A stretch of DNA of 34,787 nt from an uncultured delta proteobacterium (GTDB lineage Bacteria; RBG-13-61-14; DRUE01): contig CAIYYW010000022.1 of the NCBI GenBank assembly GCA_903930515.1, forward strand, positions 1 to 34,787. The letters are read 5' to 3'. Shown here one piece after another: positions 27,857-34,787 of the stretch (positions within the stretch are counted from its first letter, which is position 1; each line of letters begins with the position of its first letter). The position numbers and the translations under genes are program-made. Below the pieces are notes generated by a model. The model made no database searches. It had not been told where the DNA came from and saw nothing but the letters and a program-made list of their open reading frames with translations.

Positions 27857-28995
27857 CTCAAGAGTTCCCGGAGACCCGCGGCAAGCAATTCCTCCGTAAC
27901 CGGAACCGTCCAGCCGCCATTCACCCGCTTCACCCTCCCGATCCCCTCCAGCAAAACCATCTCCACCCGGCCCGATTTCACCTTCTTGTCCCGGGAGAGA
28001 TATCCGAAAAATTCTTCCAGGCCGGATTTCCGGTTCAGAATTTTCCGGAGAAATCCCGGCGCCCGGGCCGGAAAACCGAGCCTTGCCAGGATCTGATCCT
28101 GCCGCGCCGCGTCCGCTTCCGAAAGGTATCCCAGTTCCGTGGATATTTTTCCCGCGGCCCTCATCCCGAGCGCGATGGCACCCCCGTGCAGGAGCCGATA
28201 CCCGCTCAGGGCCTCCAGCCCGTGCCCGAAGGTGTGCCCGTAATTCAATATCTTCCGCAAACCCGAAGTCTCCCGCTCATCAAGCTCCACCGCGCCGGCC
28301 TTGACCTTGAGCGAACGCCTGATCACTTGGCGCAGGGTTTTCAAATCCCGCCCCAGGCATTCCTCTCCCTTGAGCTCAATCAGCCGGAACAAAACAGCGT
28401 CCGCGATCAGGCCGGACTTCACCGCCTCGGCCATGCCGTTGCTCAGATGCTTTTGCGGCAAGGTCCGCAAACAATTCAGGTCAACATATACCGACTTCGG
28501 CTGCCAGAACGCCCCGAGCAAATTCTTCCCGGCCGGAAGATCAACCGCAACCTTGCCCCCGATGCTCGCGTCCACCATCGCCAGCAGCGAAGTCGGGACC
28601 TGAACCAGCGGAACCCCGCGCAAATAAGTCGCCGCGACCAACCCCGCCAAATCCCCGGCCACGCCCCCTCCCAGCGCGATCACCGCGCAGTCCCGGCCCA
28701 GGCCGAGTTTGAGCATCCGCCGGGCAAGGCTCAGCCAGACCCGTTGGTTTTTGTTCCGCTCCCCCGCGGGAAACTCCAGCAAATCCACCCTCAGGCCCCG
28801 CGACCGGAGCGCGGAGGAAAGCTCCTTGCCGTAAAGGCCGGCCACTGCGGAGTCCGTGATCAGCGCGTAGCGGTCCGCGAGTTTGCTTTCCTGGAGCATC
28901 CGCGCCAGGTCGGGAAAAATCTTTTCCCCGATGATGATCGGGTAACTGGAATCCACCATTCGCCGAAGTTTGACTCTGATCTCCTCGCTCTTCAT
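27853..28995 (-). CDS. aroB: 3-dehydroquinate synthase
   Basis: A 380-residue cytoplasmic enzyme converting DAHP to 3-dehydroquinate, the second step of the shikimate pathway. The NAD-binding ALGGGVAGDLAGLVAAT segment (107-123), VPTSLLAMVDASIGGKV, and zinc ligands Glu190 (GMAEAVKSGLI), His254 (NYGHTFGHGLEAL) and His270 (LLHGGAIALGM) are all present. Length is normal. AAGGAG lies before the ATG at 28995. It is the first gene of a leftward operon of five; the promoter should be in 28996-29176. No other aro genes are nearby. Confidence 0.97.
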   Translation of the reverse strand: MKSEEIRVKLRRMVDSSYPIIIGEKIFPDLARMLQESKLADRYALITDSAVAGLYGKELSSALRSRGLRVDLLEFPAGERNKNQRVWLSLARRMLKLGLGRDCAVIALGGGVAGDLAGLVAATYLRGVPLVQVPTSLLAMVDASIGGKVAVDLPAGKNLLGAFWQPKSVYVDLNCLRTLPQKHLSNGMAEAVKSGLIADAVLFRLIELKGEECLGRDLKTLRQVIRRSLKVKAGAVELDERETSGLRKILNYGHTFGHGLEALSGYRLLHGGAIALGMRAAGKISTELGYLSEADAARQDQILARLGFPARAPGFLRKILNRKSGLEEFFGYLSRDKKVKSGRVEMVLLEGIGRVKRVNGGWTVPVTEELLAAGLRELLR

Positions 28996-29176
28996 TTCAA
29001 ACTCCTTTTGATTTTATCACAGGACTTGGATTTTAAAAAAATTGGCCGGACTTCCCGTTGACGGCTTGATCAAAATGCGGGAAAATGGAGATCAGCGGAA
29101 GGGGAGCCGGTAAAAGGCGGGGAAGTTAAAACGGAGCGGGTAATAATCAGGCCGGACTTGAACCCGGAGCTTGGGG

Positions 29177-29917
29177 ATGACAGAGAAGAAAAAATTAGGA
29201 GAGATTCTACTCCAGGCCGGCGCGATCACGGCCCAGCAGCTTAAGGATGCGCTGGAGGATCAGCAGAAATACGGCGGCCGGCTGGGGAATATCCTGCTCG
29301 ACCGGCGCTACATCAGCGAGAAGACCTACCTCAGCGCTTTATCCCAGCAGTTAAAAATTCCGGCCGTTGATTTCAGCAAGAGCACCATCCCGGAAGTAGT
29401 GATCCGGCTGGTGCCTATGGAGCTTCAGGAAAAATACCTGGCCTTCCCGGTGGCCACCCGGCGCACCGCGCGCGGAAACATCCTGGTCCTGGCGATGCAG
29501 GACCCGACCAATGTGGAAATTATGGACGAGATCGGCTTCCGGATCGGGTATCGGATTGAGCCGGTGATCGCCCTGGAATCGGTGCTCCGCGAAATCATCC
29601 AAGATTACTGGTATCAGCAGGAAGGCAAAGGGTCTTATCATTACAAGCCTGACCTGGAGATAGGCGGTTTTGAAGGACAAACCACCGGAGCCCCCCGGGT
29701 CGAACGCTTCATCCCCAATGAGCGGATGATTGATTTTAATGGATCGTCCCAAGCCCGGTCTGAAGACAGGAGCGGCGAAGAAACCAAACCCCAACTGACG
29801 CCCAACCTGGAAAAAGGCAAACCCAGCCGGGAACTGCTCGCCCTGCTCCGGCTGCTGGTCAAGAAGAAAATCATCACCGAGCAGGAATTCCTGGAAGAGC
29901 TGAAGAAGACCAAATAA
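29177..29917 (+). CDS. Stand-alone MshEN (GspE N-terminal) domain protein
   Basis: A 246-residue protein. Residues 3-150 match the N-terminal domain of type II secretion/type IV pilus ATPases: LGEILLQAGAITAQQLKDALEDQQKYGGRLG, YISEKTYLSALSQQL, VPMELQEKYLAFPVA, LVLAMQDPTNVEIMDEIGF. Such MshEN domains can bind c-di-GMP or nucleotide. No ATPase follows; instead there is a polar linker and a short helical end (PSRELLALLRLLVKKKIITEQEFLEELKK) resembling a repeat of the first helices. It may be a regulator or adaptor of a pilus or secretion system. GGAG lies seven bases before the ATG at 29177. It diverges from aroB across a 181-base gap. Confidence 0.82.
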   Translation: MTEKKKLGEILLQAGAITAQQLKDALEDQQKYGGRLGNILLDRRYISEKTYLSALSQQLKIPAVDFSKSTIPEVVIRLVPMELQEKYLAFPVATRRTARGNILVLAMQDPTNVEIMDEIGFRIGYRIEPVIALESVLREIIQDYWYQQEGKGSYHYKPDLEIGGFEGQTTGAPRVERFIPNERMIDFNGSSQARSEDRSGEETKPQLTPNLEKGKPSRELLALLRLLVKKKIITEQEFLEELKKTK

Positions 29918-29988
29918 AAATATTCACCACAAAGGACGCATCTATGAAAGTATTTTTCTGCCTTGCGCCTTTGCGGCGATACTTCTTT

Positions 29989-30963
29989 TTATTCTTTACT
30001 CCATTTTGCGAAATCAGATGAATGATAGGAGAGAATGAGGTCGGCTCCGGCCCGCTTGATCGCGGTGAGGATTTCCAGGACCACCTTTTTTTCGTCCAGC
30101 CATCCGTTTTTGGCCGCGGCCTTGACCATTGAATATTCCCCGCTCACATTATAGGCCGCGACCGGCAGATCGTATCTGTCCCTCACCCGCTTGATGATAT
30201 CCAAATAGGCCAAAGCCGGCTTGACCATCACCATATCCGCGCCTTCCATAATATCCAGCTCCACTTCCCGCAAAGCCATTCTCGCATTGGCCGGGTCCAT
30301 CTGGTAGGATTTGCGGTCTCCGAATTCGGGGGCGCTTTCCACGGCCTCTCGGAACGGGCCGTAAAAGGCCGAGGCGTATTTGGCGGAGTAGGCCAGGATC
30401 GGTATGTGATGGAACCCGTTCCGGTCCAGGGTTTCGCGGATTTTTCCCACCCTTCCGTCCATCATATCAGACGGCGCCACCAGATCCGCTCCGGCCTTGA
30501 CCTGCGAAAGCGCGGTTTTGGCCAGCACTTCCAGGGTCGGGTCGTTGAGGATTTTCTTGCCGGAGACGATCCCGCAATGTCCGTGCGAGGTGTATTCGCA
30601 AAGGCAGAGGTCGGTGATCACAAACATTTCCGGAACCCGGTCCTTGACCGCCCGCACCGCCTGCTGGACGATCCCCTGGTCCGACCAGGCGCCGGCGCCT
30701 CGCGGGTCTTTATGCTTCGGAATCCCGAACAGGATCACCGCCTTGATCCCCAGCCCCCTCAGCTTTTTACATTCTTCCACCAAGCCCTTGACCGGAAACC
30801 GGAACTGGCCCGGCATTGATTTGATCTCCTGCTTTTTGGAAATCCCTTCGGCCGCGAACAAGGGCATAACCAGGTCGTCCAGCGTGACTTTGGTCTCACG
30901 CACCAGTTCCCGGAGCGTCGGGTTCTCTCTCAGCCTTCTCATTCTCACGATCGGGAATTCCAT
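29989..30963 (-). CDS. hemB: Porphobilinogen synthase (delta-aminolevulinate dehydratase)
   Basis: A 324-residue enzyme condensing two 5-aminolevulinate molecules to porphobilinogen. Schiff-base lysines are Lys195 ([17 protein letters not shown]) and Lys248 ([12 protein letters not shown]). Three cysteines, 120, 122 and 130 ([14 protein letters not shown]), give the zinc-type active site rather than the magnesium-only form. N-terminus and length are normal. AGGAGG precedes the ATG. It is last in the leftward heme operon, 153 bases after hemL, a gap holding a hairpin. Confidence 0.97.
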   Translation of the reverse strand: MEFPIVRMRRLRENPTLRELVRETKVTLDDLVMPLFAAEGISKKQEIKSMPGQFRFPVKGLVEECKKLRGLGIKAVILFGIPKHKDPRGAGAWSDQGIVQQAVRAVKDRVPEMFVITDLCLCEYTSHGHCGIVSGKKILNDPTLEVLAKTALSQVKAGADLVAPSDMMDGRVGKIRETLDRNGFHHIPILAYSAKYASAFYGPFREAVESAPEFGDRKSYQMDPANARMALREVELDIMEGADMVMVKPALAYLDIIKRVRDRYDLPVAAYNVSGEYSMVKAAAKNGWLDEKKVVLEILTAIKRAGADLILSYHSSDFAKWSKE

Positions 30964-31085
30964 TATTTGCCTCCTGTTAGTCTCAACTCTCCTGCCAAAA
31001 GCTATCTATGATCTTAACCATTTCTTAACCATCTTCCATTATCCTTATCTCATTCCGGGGTCATTCCCTGACCCTCTCCCGCTTC

Positions 31086-31103
31086 GTCCCGCTCCAGCGG
31101 GAC
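31086..31103. repeat. Perfect hairpin between hemL and hemB
   Basis: GTCCCGCT-CC-AGCGGGAC is an 8-bp perfect inverted repeat, with outer CTCCC/GGGAG able to extend it. It lies 14 bases past the hemL stop and has no T-run on either strand. It may be an mRNA stabiliser, a weak attenuator ahead of hemB, or a REP-type unit. Confidence 0.45.
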
Positions 31104-31116
31104 GGGGGAGGAAAGA

Positions 31117-32400
31117 TCAGGGTTTCATTTTTTTCAATTCCTTGATGATCGCCCCGGCCAGCCGCTCAATTTCTGATTCTTGATGCGCCGCGCTCAGGAA
31201 CAGGACTTCATAGGAAGAAGGGGGGAGATACCAGCCTTGTTCCAAAAGCTTCCAGTAAATCTTTTTGAACCGCTCCATTGCCACCAGCGAGATTCGGTCG
31301 GCGCGCCTCGGGAATTCCGTCGCGTCGAGATAGAGCCAGAGGATGGATCCGGCTTGGACCGCGCGGGCGAAGTGGATTCCGCTCCGGGCAAGGATGTCGG
31401 TGAAGAGCTTCCCCATCCGGTCCAGTTTTTGATAAGGCGATTCCGCCTTGAGGATTTTCAGGGTCTTGATCCCCGCGGCCACCGAGACCGGGTTCCCGCT
31501 CAGGGTGCCGGCCTGGTAAACGCTTCCAGCCGGAGCGAGCAGGTCCATCTCCCTGGCTTTTCCCACGATTGCGCCGACGGGCATTCCGCCTCCGATGATT
31601 TTTCCCAGCGTGATTAGGTCCGGCGTGATCCCGAGGCTTTGCCCGTATCCTCCGAATTTAAGCCGGAACCCGGAGATGACTTCGTCGAAGATCAGGAGCG
31701 ATCCGTATTTGATGGTAAGCTCGCGGAGGAGTTTAAGGAATTGCAGATGCTGGACCAGCAGGCCGTTGTTGGCCGGAAGCGGCTCGATGATCACGGCCGC
31801 GATTTTGGCGCGGAATTCATCAAACAGGATGGAGACCGCCTGGGCGTCGTCCAGGGGCGCGAGCAGGGTGGTGGATGCGATTGCTTCGGGAACGCCCTTG
31901 CTCTCGGCAATGGATTGAGTGGCCAGTCCGGACCCGGCCTTGACCAGCATCCCGTCATAATGGCCGTGGTATCCCCCCTCAAATTTGAGGATCAGATCCC
32001 GGCCGGTGGAGCCTCTCGCGATCCGGAGCGCGGTCATCACCGCCTCGGTGCCGGAGCTGACTAATCTCACCCGCTCAAATCCCGGGAACGCGGACAAAAT
32101 CAATTCCGCGAATTCCAATTCCGACTCGTGACAGGCGCCGTAGGAAAGACCTTTGGCCGCGGCATCCTGAACCGCCTTGACCACTTCCTTGCGCGAATGG
32201 CCCAGGATCAGCGGTCCCCAGGACATACAAAAATCCACAAAGGTATTTCCGTCCGCGTCCTGGAACTTGCTCCCGCCCGCGCTTTTGAAATAGATCGGGG
32301 TTCCGCCCACCTGCTTGAACGCCCGCACCGGGGAATTGACCCCGCCCGGAATCAGCTTGACCGCCTTCTGAAAAAGCCGTTTGGATTTCGTCGTTTTCAT
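31117..32400 (-). CDS. hemL: Glutamate-1-semialdehyde 2,1-aminomutase
   Basis: A 427-residue PLP enzyme making 5-aminolevulinate, the last step of the tRNA-dependent C5 route. The PLP lysine is Lys267 (LITLGKIIGGGMPVGA), with IFDEVISGFR and EGGYHGHYDG also present. The ATG at 32400 overlaps the hemD stop as ATGA and gives the standard N-terminus KSKRLFQKAVKLIPGGVNSPVRAF; a longer reading into hemD is not needed. Its presence means heme precursor comes from glutamyl-tRNA, so hemA (glutamyl-tRNA reductase) must be elsewhere. Confidence 0.97.
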   Translation of the reverse strand: MKTTKSKRLFQKAVKLIPGGVNSPVRAFKQVGGTPIYFKSAGGSKFQDADGNTFVDFCMSWGPLILGHSRKEVVKAVQDAAAKGLSYGACHESELEFAELILSAFPGFERVRLVSSGTEAVMTALRIARGSTGRDLILKFEGGYHGHYDGMLVKAGSGLATQSIAESKGVPEAIASTTLLAPLDDAQAVSILFDEFRAKIAAVIIEPLPANNGLLVQHLQFLKLLRELTIKYGSLLIFDEVISGFRLKFGGYGQSLGITPDLITLGKIIGGGMPVGAIVGKAREMDLLAPAGSVYQAGTLSGNPVSVAAGIKTLKILKAESPYQKLDRMGKLFTDILARSGIHFARAVQAGSILWLYLDATEFPRRADRISLVAMERFKKIYWKLLEQGWYLPPSSYEVLFLSAAHQESEIERLAGAIIKELKKMKP

Positions 32401-33134
32401 GCCCGCTCCCCCTCCGCAATGGTTTTCAGAATACATTCCATTAAATAATCGGGATCAGGCCTGGTTGCAACAACCATCCTTTTGACGCCGATGCCGCCTA
32501 AAAATTTCCCGGTGGTCGGCCCGATCGCAACGCAGGTGACCGTATCCTTCAGGCCGGGGTTCACTTTGAAAAAAAGTTTCGCCGCGCTCGGACTCGCGAA
32601 AACCGCAATGAGTTGATTTTTCAATCGCAGCGGTTTCAGCTCGGGCGGATAGTTTTCATAAACCACCAAATCGCAGACCAAGAAGCCGTTCTGCTCCATA
32701 ATTTTCTTGAACTCGCCGGTAGTTTTGTTGCCCTGCACATAAAGCGCCGGCGCCGGCTCTTTCAACTTCTTGATGATGGCTTGGGCCAGGCCTTCCCCGG
32801 TCTGAGGCTCGGCGATGATTTCCGCTTTCCGGCCGATCTCCCGTTCAATCGCTTTGGCCGTGGCTTCTCCCACCGCGGCCAGGAGTTGATTCGATTTTTT
32901 CAGCCGCTGATAAACCGGCTTCATCCCGGCCACGCCCCGTTTGCTGGTAAAGGCCACCACGCGGAAATTCTCAAGTTTTTTTCCGGGACAAATTTCTCCC
33001 CCTGCATAAGGCAAAATCCGGGAGGCGATGCAGGGATATTGATAAGCCTCAACCCCGCGCTCTCTCAGGCTGTCCGCGAGCGAGAGATTGTCCTCAAACT
33101 CGCGGGTGAGGATTACGATTTGATCCTGCGGCAT
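32397..33134 (-). CDS. hemD: Uroporphyrinogen-III synthase
   Basis: A 245-residue enzyme that closes hydroxymethylbilane with inversion of ring D. The family is weakly conserved, but ILTREFEDNLSLADSLRERG, VVAFTSKRGVAG, LAAVGEATAKAIE, LYVQGNKTTGEF, VYENYP, AVFASPSAAKLFF and CVAIGPTTGKFL follow it in order across the two Rossmann-like halves. It overlaps hemC by 22 bases and hemL by four, in the normal biosynthetic order. It is a stand-alone enzyme here, not fused to a methyltransferase. Confidence 0.93.
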   Translation of the reverse strand: MPQDQIVILTREFEDNLSLADSLRERGVEAYQYPCIASRILPYAGGEICPGKKLENFRVVAFTSKRGVAGMKPVYQRLKKSNQLLAAVGEATAKAIEREIGRKAEIIAEPQTGEGLAQAIIKKLKEPAPALYVQGNKTTGEFKKIMEQNGFLVCDLVVYENYPPELKPLRLKNQLIAVFASPSAAKLFFKVNPGLKDTVTCVAIGPTTGKFLGGIGVKRMVVATRPDPDYLMECILKTIAEGERA

Positions 33135-34054
33135 AGCTCCTCTTGCTTGGTTACCGGATACGGCGCCATCCGGCTCAGGGTTTTCGGGCCTTGCTTCAAA
33201 CCTTCTTCAAGCGGGCAGGTCACCGTTGTTTCCACCCAGGTCAATTTTGAGTTTTCAATCCCGACCGAGATTTTCCATAGCTCCTTCTCCGGCCTTGCAT
33301 ACGCCCCGAACGCGGTATGACATCCGCCCCCGAAGTTGGCCAGGATATTTCTTTCCAGGATCACCGCGTTTTGGCTGGCCGGGTCGTTCAGTTTTGCCAG
33401 CATCCCCAGGACCTGCCGATCATCCGCCCGGGATTCCACCGCCACCACCGCCTGTCCCGGGGCCGGGAGCCAGATTTCCGGGTTCAGTTCATACGCGATC
33501 AAATCTTTCAGATCCAATCCCAGCCGTTCCACCCCGGCCCGGGCGATGATGATCGCGCCGAACAGACCCTCCTGGACCTTGCGCACCCGGGTCGGGACAT
33601 TCCCGCGCAGGAGCGTCGGCTTTGCCTGCGGTCCGTAGAGCTTGAGCATTGATTGACGGCGGAGCGCGGTGGCGCCCACGATGCAGCCCTTTTTGAGCGG
33701 AAGAATTTCTTGCGGGTCATAACCGTCCGGCCGGACCAGCAGAAGGTCGGTGACCGGGCCGCGCTTGAGATAAGCGGCAATGGTCAGACGCGGGTTAATC
33801 TCGGTCGGGAGGTCCTTGAGGGAATGCACGGCCAGGTCAATGTTTTTGGCGAGCAGATGCTCTTCAATCTCCTTGGTAAAAAATCCTTTTTCCATCCGCC
33901 CCTGCAGGGGCTGGTCTAAAAAACGGTCGCCGGAGGTCTTGATCATCTTCAACTCGGTCGGAAAATTCAGCAGCCCGGCCAACTGGTTCGCCTGCCAGAG
34001 CGCGAGTCTGCTCCCGCGCGTGCCGATGATCAGTTTCTGTTTTGTTGCCGCCAT
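33113..34054 (-). CDS. hemC: Hydroxymethylbilane synthase (porphobilinogen deaminase)
   Basis: A 313-residue enzyme joining four porphobilinogens into a linear tetrapyrrole. GTRGSRLALWQANQLAG, AVHSLKDLPTE with catalytic Asp81, GATALRRQSMLKL, RGNVPTRVRKV, LPAPGQAVVAVESR and Cys245 (FGGGCHTAFGAYA), which carries the dipyrromethane cofactor, are all present. The ATG at 34054 gives the usual N-terminus. It lies 19 bases after the protoporphyrinogen oxidase gene and overlaps hemD. Confidence 0.97.
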   Translation of the reverse strand: MAATKQKLIIGTRGSRLALWQANQLAGLLNFPTELKMIKTSGDRFLDQPLQGRMEKGFFTKEIEEHLLAKNIDLAVHSLKDLPTEINPRLTIAAYLKRGPVTDLLLVRPDGYDPQEILPLKKGCIVGATALRRQSMLKLYGPQAKPTLLRGNVPTRVRKVQEGLFGAIIIARAGVERLGLDLKDLIAYELNPEIWLPAPGQAVVAVESRADDRQVLGMLAKLNDPASQNAVILERNILANFGGGCHTAFGAYARPEKELWKISVGIENSKLTWVETTVTCPLEEGLKQGPKTLSRMAPYPVTKQEELCRRIKS

Positions 34055-34073
34055 TCCGTTCGCTCACTTCCAG

Positions 34074-34787
34074 TTAAGCCGGTTCGGCAAGAAATTTCAA
34101 ACAGGCTTTCGCGCAATGGTATCCGCTGGTCACCGCGTGTTCCAATCCTACCCCGGTCAGATAATTGCCGGCCAAAAACAGGCCGGGGATATTTTTCGCC
34201 TGGCACAGCAAGGCCGCGATTTTTTCCGGATGGTCCGGGAGCAGTTGCGGGATCGCGCCCGGGTAGCGAAGGATTTTAAGCATCGGAGGCGGTTCCATTT
34301 TTCTTTGAAAAATTTCCCGGTGCTCCCTGAGCAGAATCCCGGCCAGCTCGGCATCGCTCATCTCCAGAGCCTTGGGGTCGGTCATTCCGCCGTAAAAGGA
34401 CGCGAGCAAAGTGAACCCTTCGGGGACGCGGTTCGGGAACAGCTCTGACGGGAACAGGGTGCCGAGCACCCGGAGCGGGTAGAGACGGGGCATCAGGAAC
34501 CCGAACCCGGGAGGGAAATCGGTTGCTTTCTGAGACCAATGAACCAGGGCCACCGGCGACATCCGGATGGAATCGAAAATATTGACGGCCCCGGGGAGAA
34601 GGCCGGAAAGCAAGGTCGTTGCGGCCGGAGGGGGCGCGGCGCAGATGACGGATTGGGCGGTCCATTCCCGACCTTTGGCGCGGACAATAAATTTTGCGGC
34701 ATCCCTGATAATTGTTTCAGCCGGCGAGGAGCAGAGCAATTTATTTCCCAGTTGTTCCGAAAGGGTCCGGGTCAGCGTCCCCAGTCC
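34074..34787 (-). CDS. hemY: Protoporphyrinogen oxidase (HemY/HemG type), C-terminal part
   Basis: The gene runs off the window's right end; 237 C-terminal residues are visible, from GLGTLTRTLSEQLGNK to the stop at 34074. This opening matches the FAD-enzyme signature (GL-TLP-AL-E-LG) near mid-protein. MSPVALVHW, FLMPRLYPLRVLGTLFPSELFPNR, LLASFYGGM, YPGAIPQLLPDHPEKIAAL and the closing FAD-binding GLFLAGNYLTGVGLEHAVTSGYHCA are all typical. It oxidises protoporphyrinogen IX (or coproporphyrinogen III in the alternative route) just before iron insertion. It heads the visible part of the leftward heme operon. Which of the two substrates is used cannot be told from this part. Confidence 0.92.
   Translation of the reverse strand, partial: GLGTLTRTLSEQLGNKLLCSSPAETIIRDAAKFIVRAKGREWTAQSVICAAPPPAATTLLSGLLPGAVNIFDSIRMSPVALVHWSQKATDFPPGFGFLMPRLYPLRVLGTLFPSELFPNRVPEGFTLLASFYGGMTDPKALEMSDAELAGILLREHREIFQRKMEPPPMLKILRYPGAIPQLLPDHPEKIAALLCQAKNIPGLFLAGNYLTGVGLEHAVTSGYHCAKACLKFLAEPA

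Noticed and set aside
28186-29061. Rightward 291-codon open frame opposite aroB
   Set aside because: Antisense shadow of an unambiguous aroB.
29918-29988. Possible terminator (CGCC-TTTGC-GGCG then T-rich) between MshEN and hemB genes
   Set aside because: The four-base stem is too weak to call with confidence, although some termination signal between these convergent genes is likely.
1-34787. CRISPR arrays, tRNA or rRNA genes, attachment-site repeats flanking the phage cluster
   Set aside because: I saw no regularly spaced repeats, no cloverleaf-like sequence and no matching direct repeats around 3000 and 18090; this was by eye and not exhaustive.

Overview
The window is a GC-rich stretch of chromosome from a Gram-negative-type bacterium. 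The evidence is a PlsB acyltransferase, a probable lipoprotein, and heme made by the glutamate (C5) route. No rRNA or tRNA gene is visible, and I cannot name the phylum; an uncultured lineage is plausible. The window opens inside etfA and closes inside a protoporphyrinogen oxidase gene, so both end genes are partial.

Region 1 (1-2774) is host DNA: the end of etfA with a strong intrinsic terminator, a REP-like palindrome, and a leftward gene for a polytopic GT-C-type membrane protein that carries a palindromic repeat inside its coding sequence. Region 2 (2775-3196) is a relatively AT-rich gap with several short palindromes that look like operators.

Region 3 (3197-18084) is a compact, rightward, almost gap-free phage structural and lysis cluster of about 15 kb. 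In order it encodes a portal, an inserted LamG-like protein, a protease-scaffold fusion, a DUF2190-type head protein, the major capsid protein followed by a terminator, a 38-aa protein, a DUF1320-type connector, a tail-completion candidate, the tail tube, a tail-assembly chaperone with a textbook -1 frameshift site, a very short tape-measure-like protein, a distal-tail protein with a discoidin-like domain, a large tail hub, a small tail protein, a membrane/coiled-coil protein, an amidase, a holin-like protein and a membrane-anchored last protein. The head order resembles Mu-like phages and the tail resembles non-contractile B3/D3112-like phages and gene transfer agents. No terminase, integrase, transposase, repressor or replication gene is visible, and host genes lie on both sides. 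The cluster is therefore either a deleted prophage or a domesticated, possibly gene-transfer-agent-like, particle.

Region 4 (18099-25566) is envelope and lipid metabolism: a GT4 glycosyltransferase diverging from plsB, then an alkylsulfatase-type metallo-beta-lactamase lipoprotein. A 1.04-kb element with perfect 25-bp inverted ends, encoding a REP-associated HUH/Y1 transposase, sits almost exactly between the stop codons of two convergent genes. Region 5 (24478-28995) is a leftward operon with overlapping genes: aroB, rhomboid protease, PHP phosphatase, an unknown membrane-anchored protein and an acyltransferase-3. Region 6 (29177-34787) has a stand-alone MshEN-domain protein and a leftward heme operon: protoporphyrinogen oxidase, hemC, hemD, hemL, hemB.
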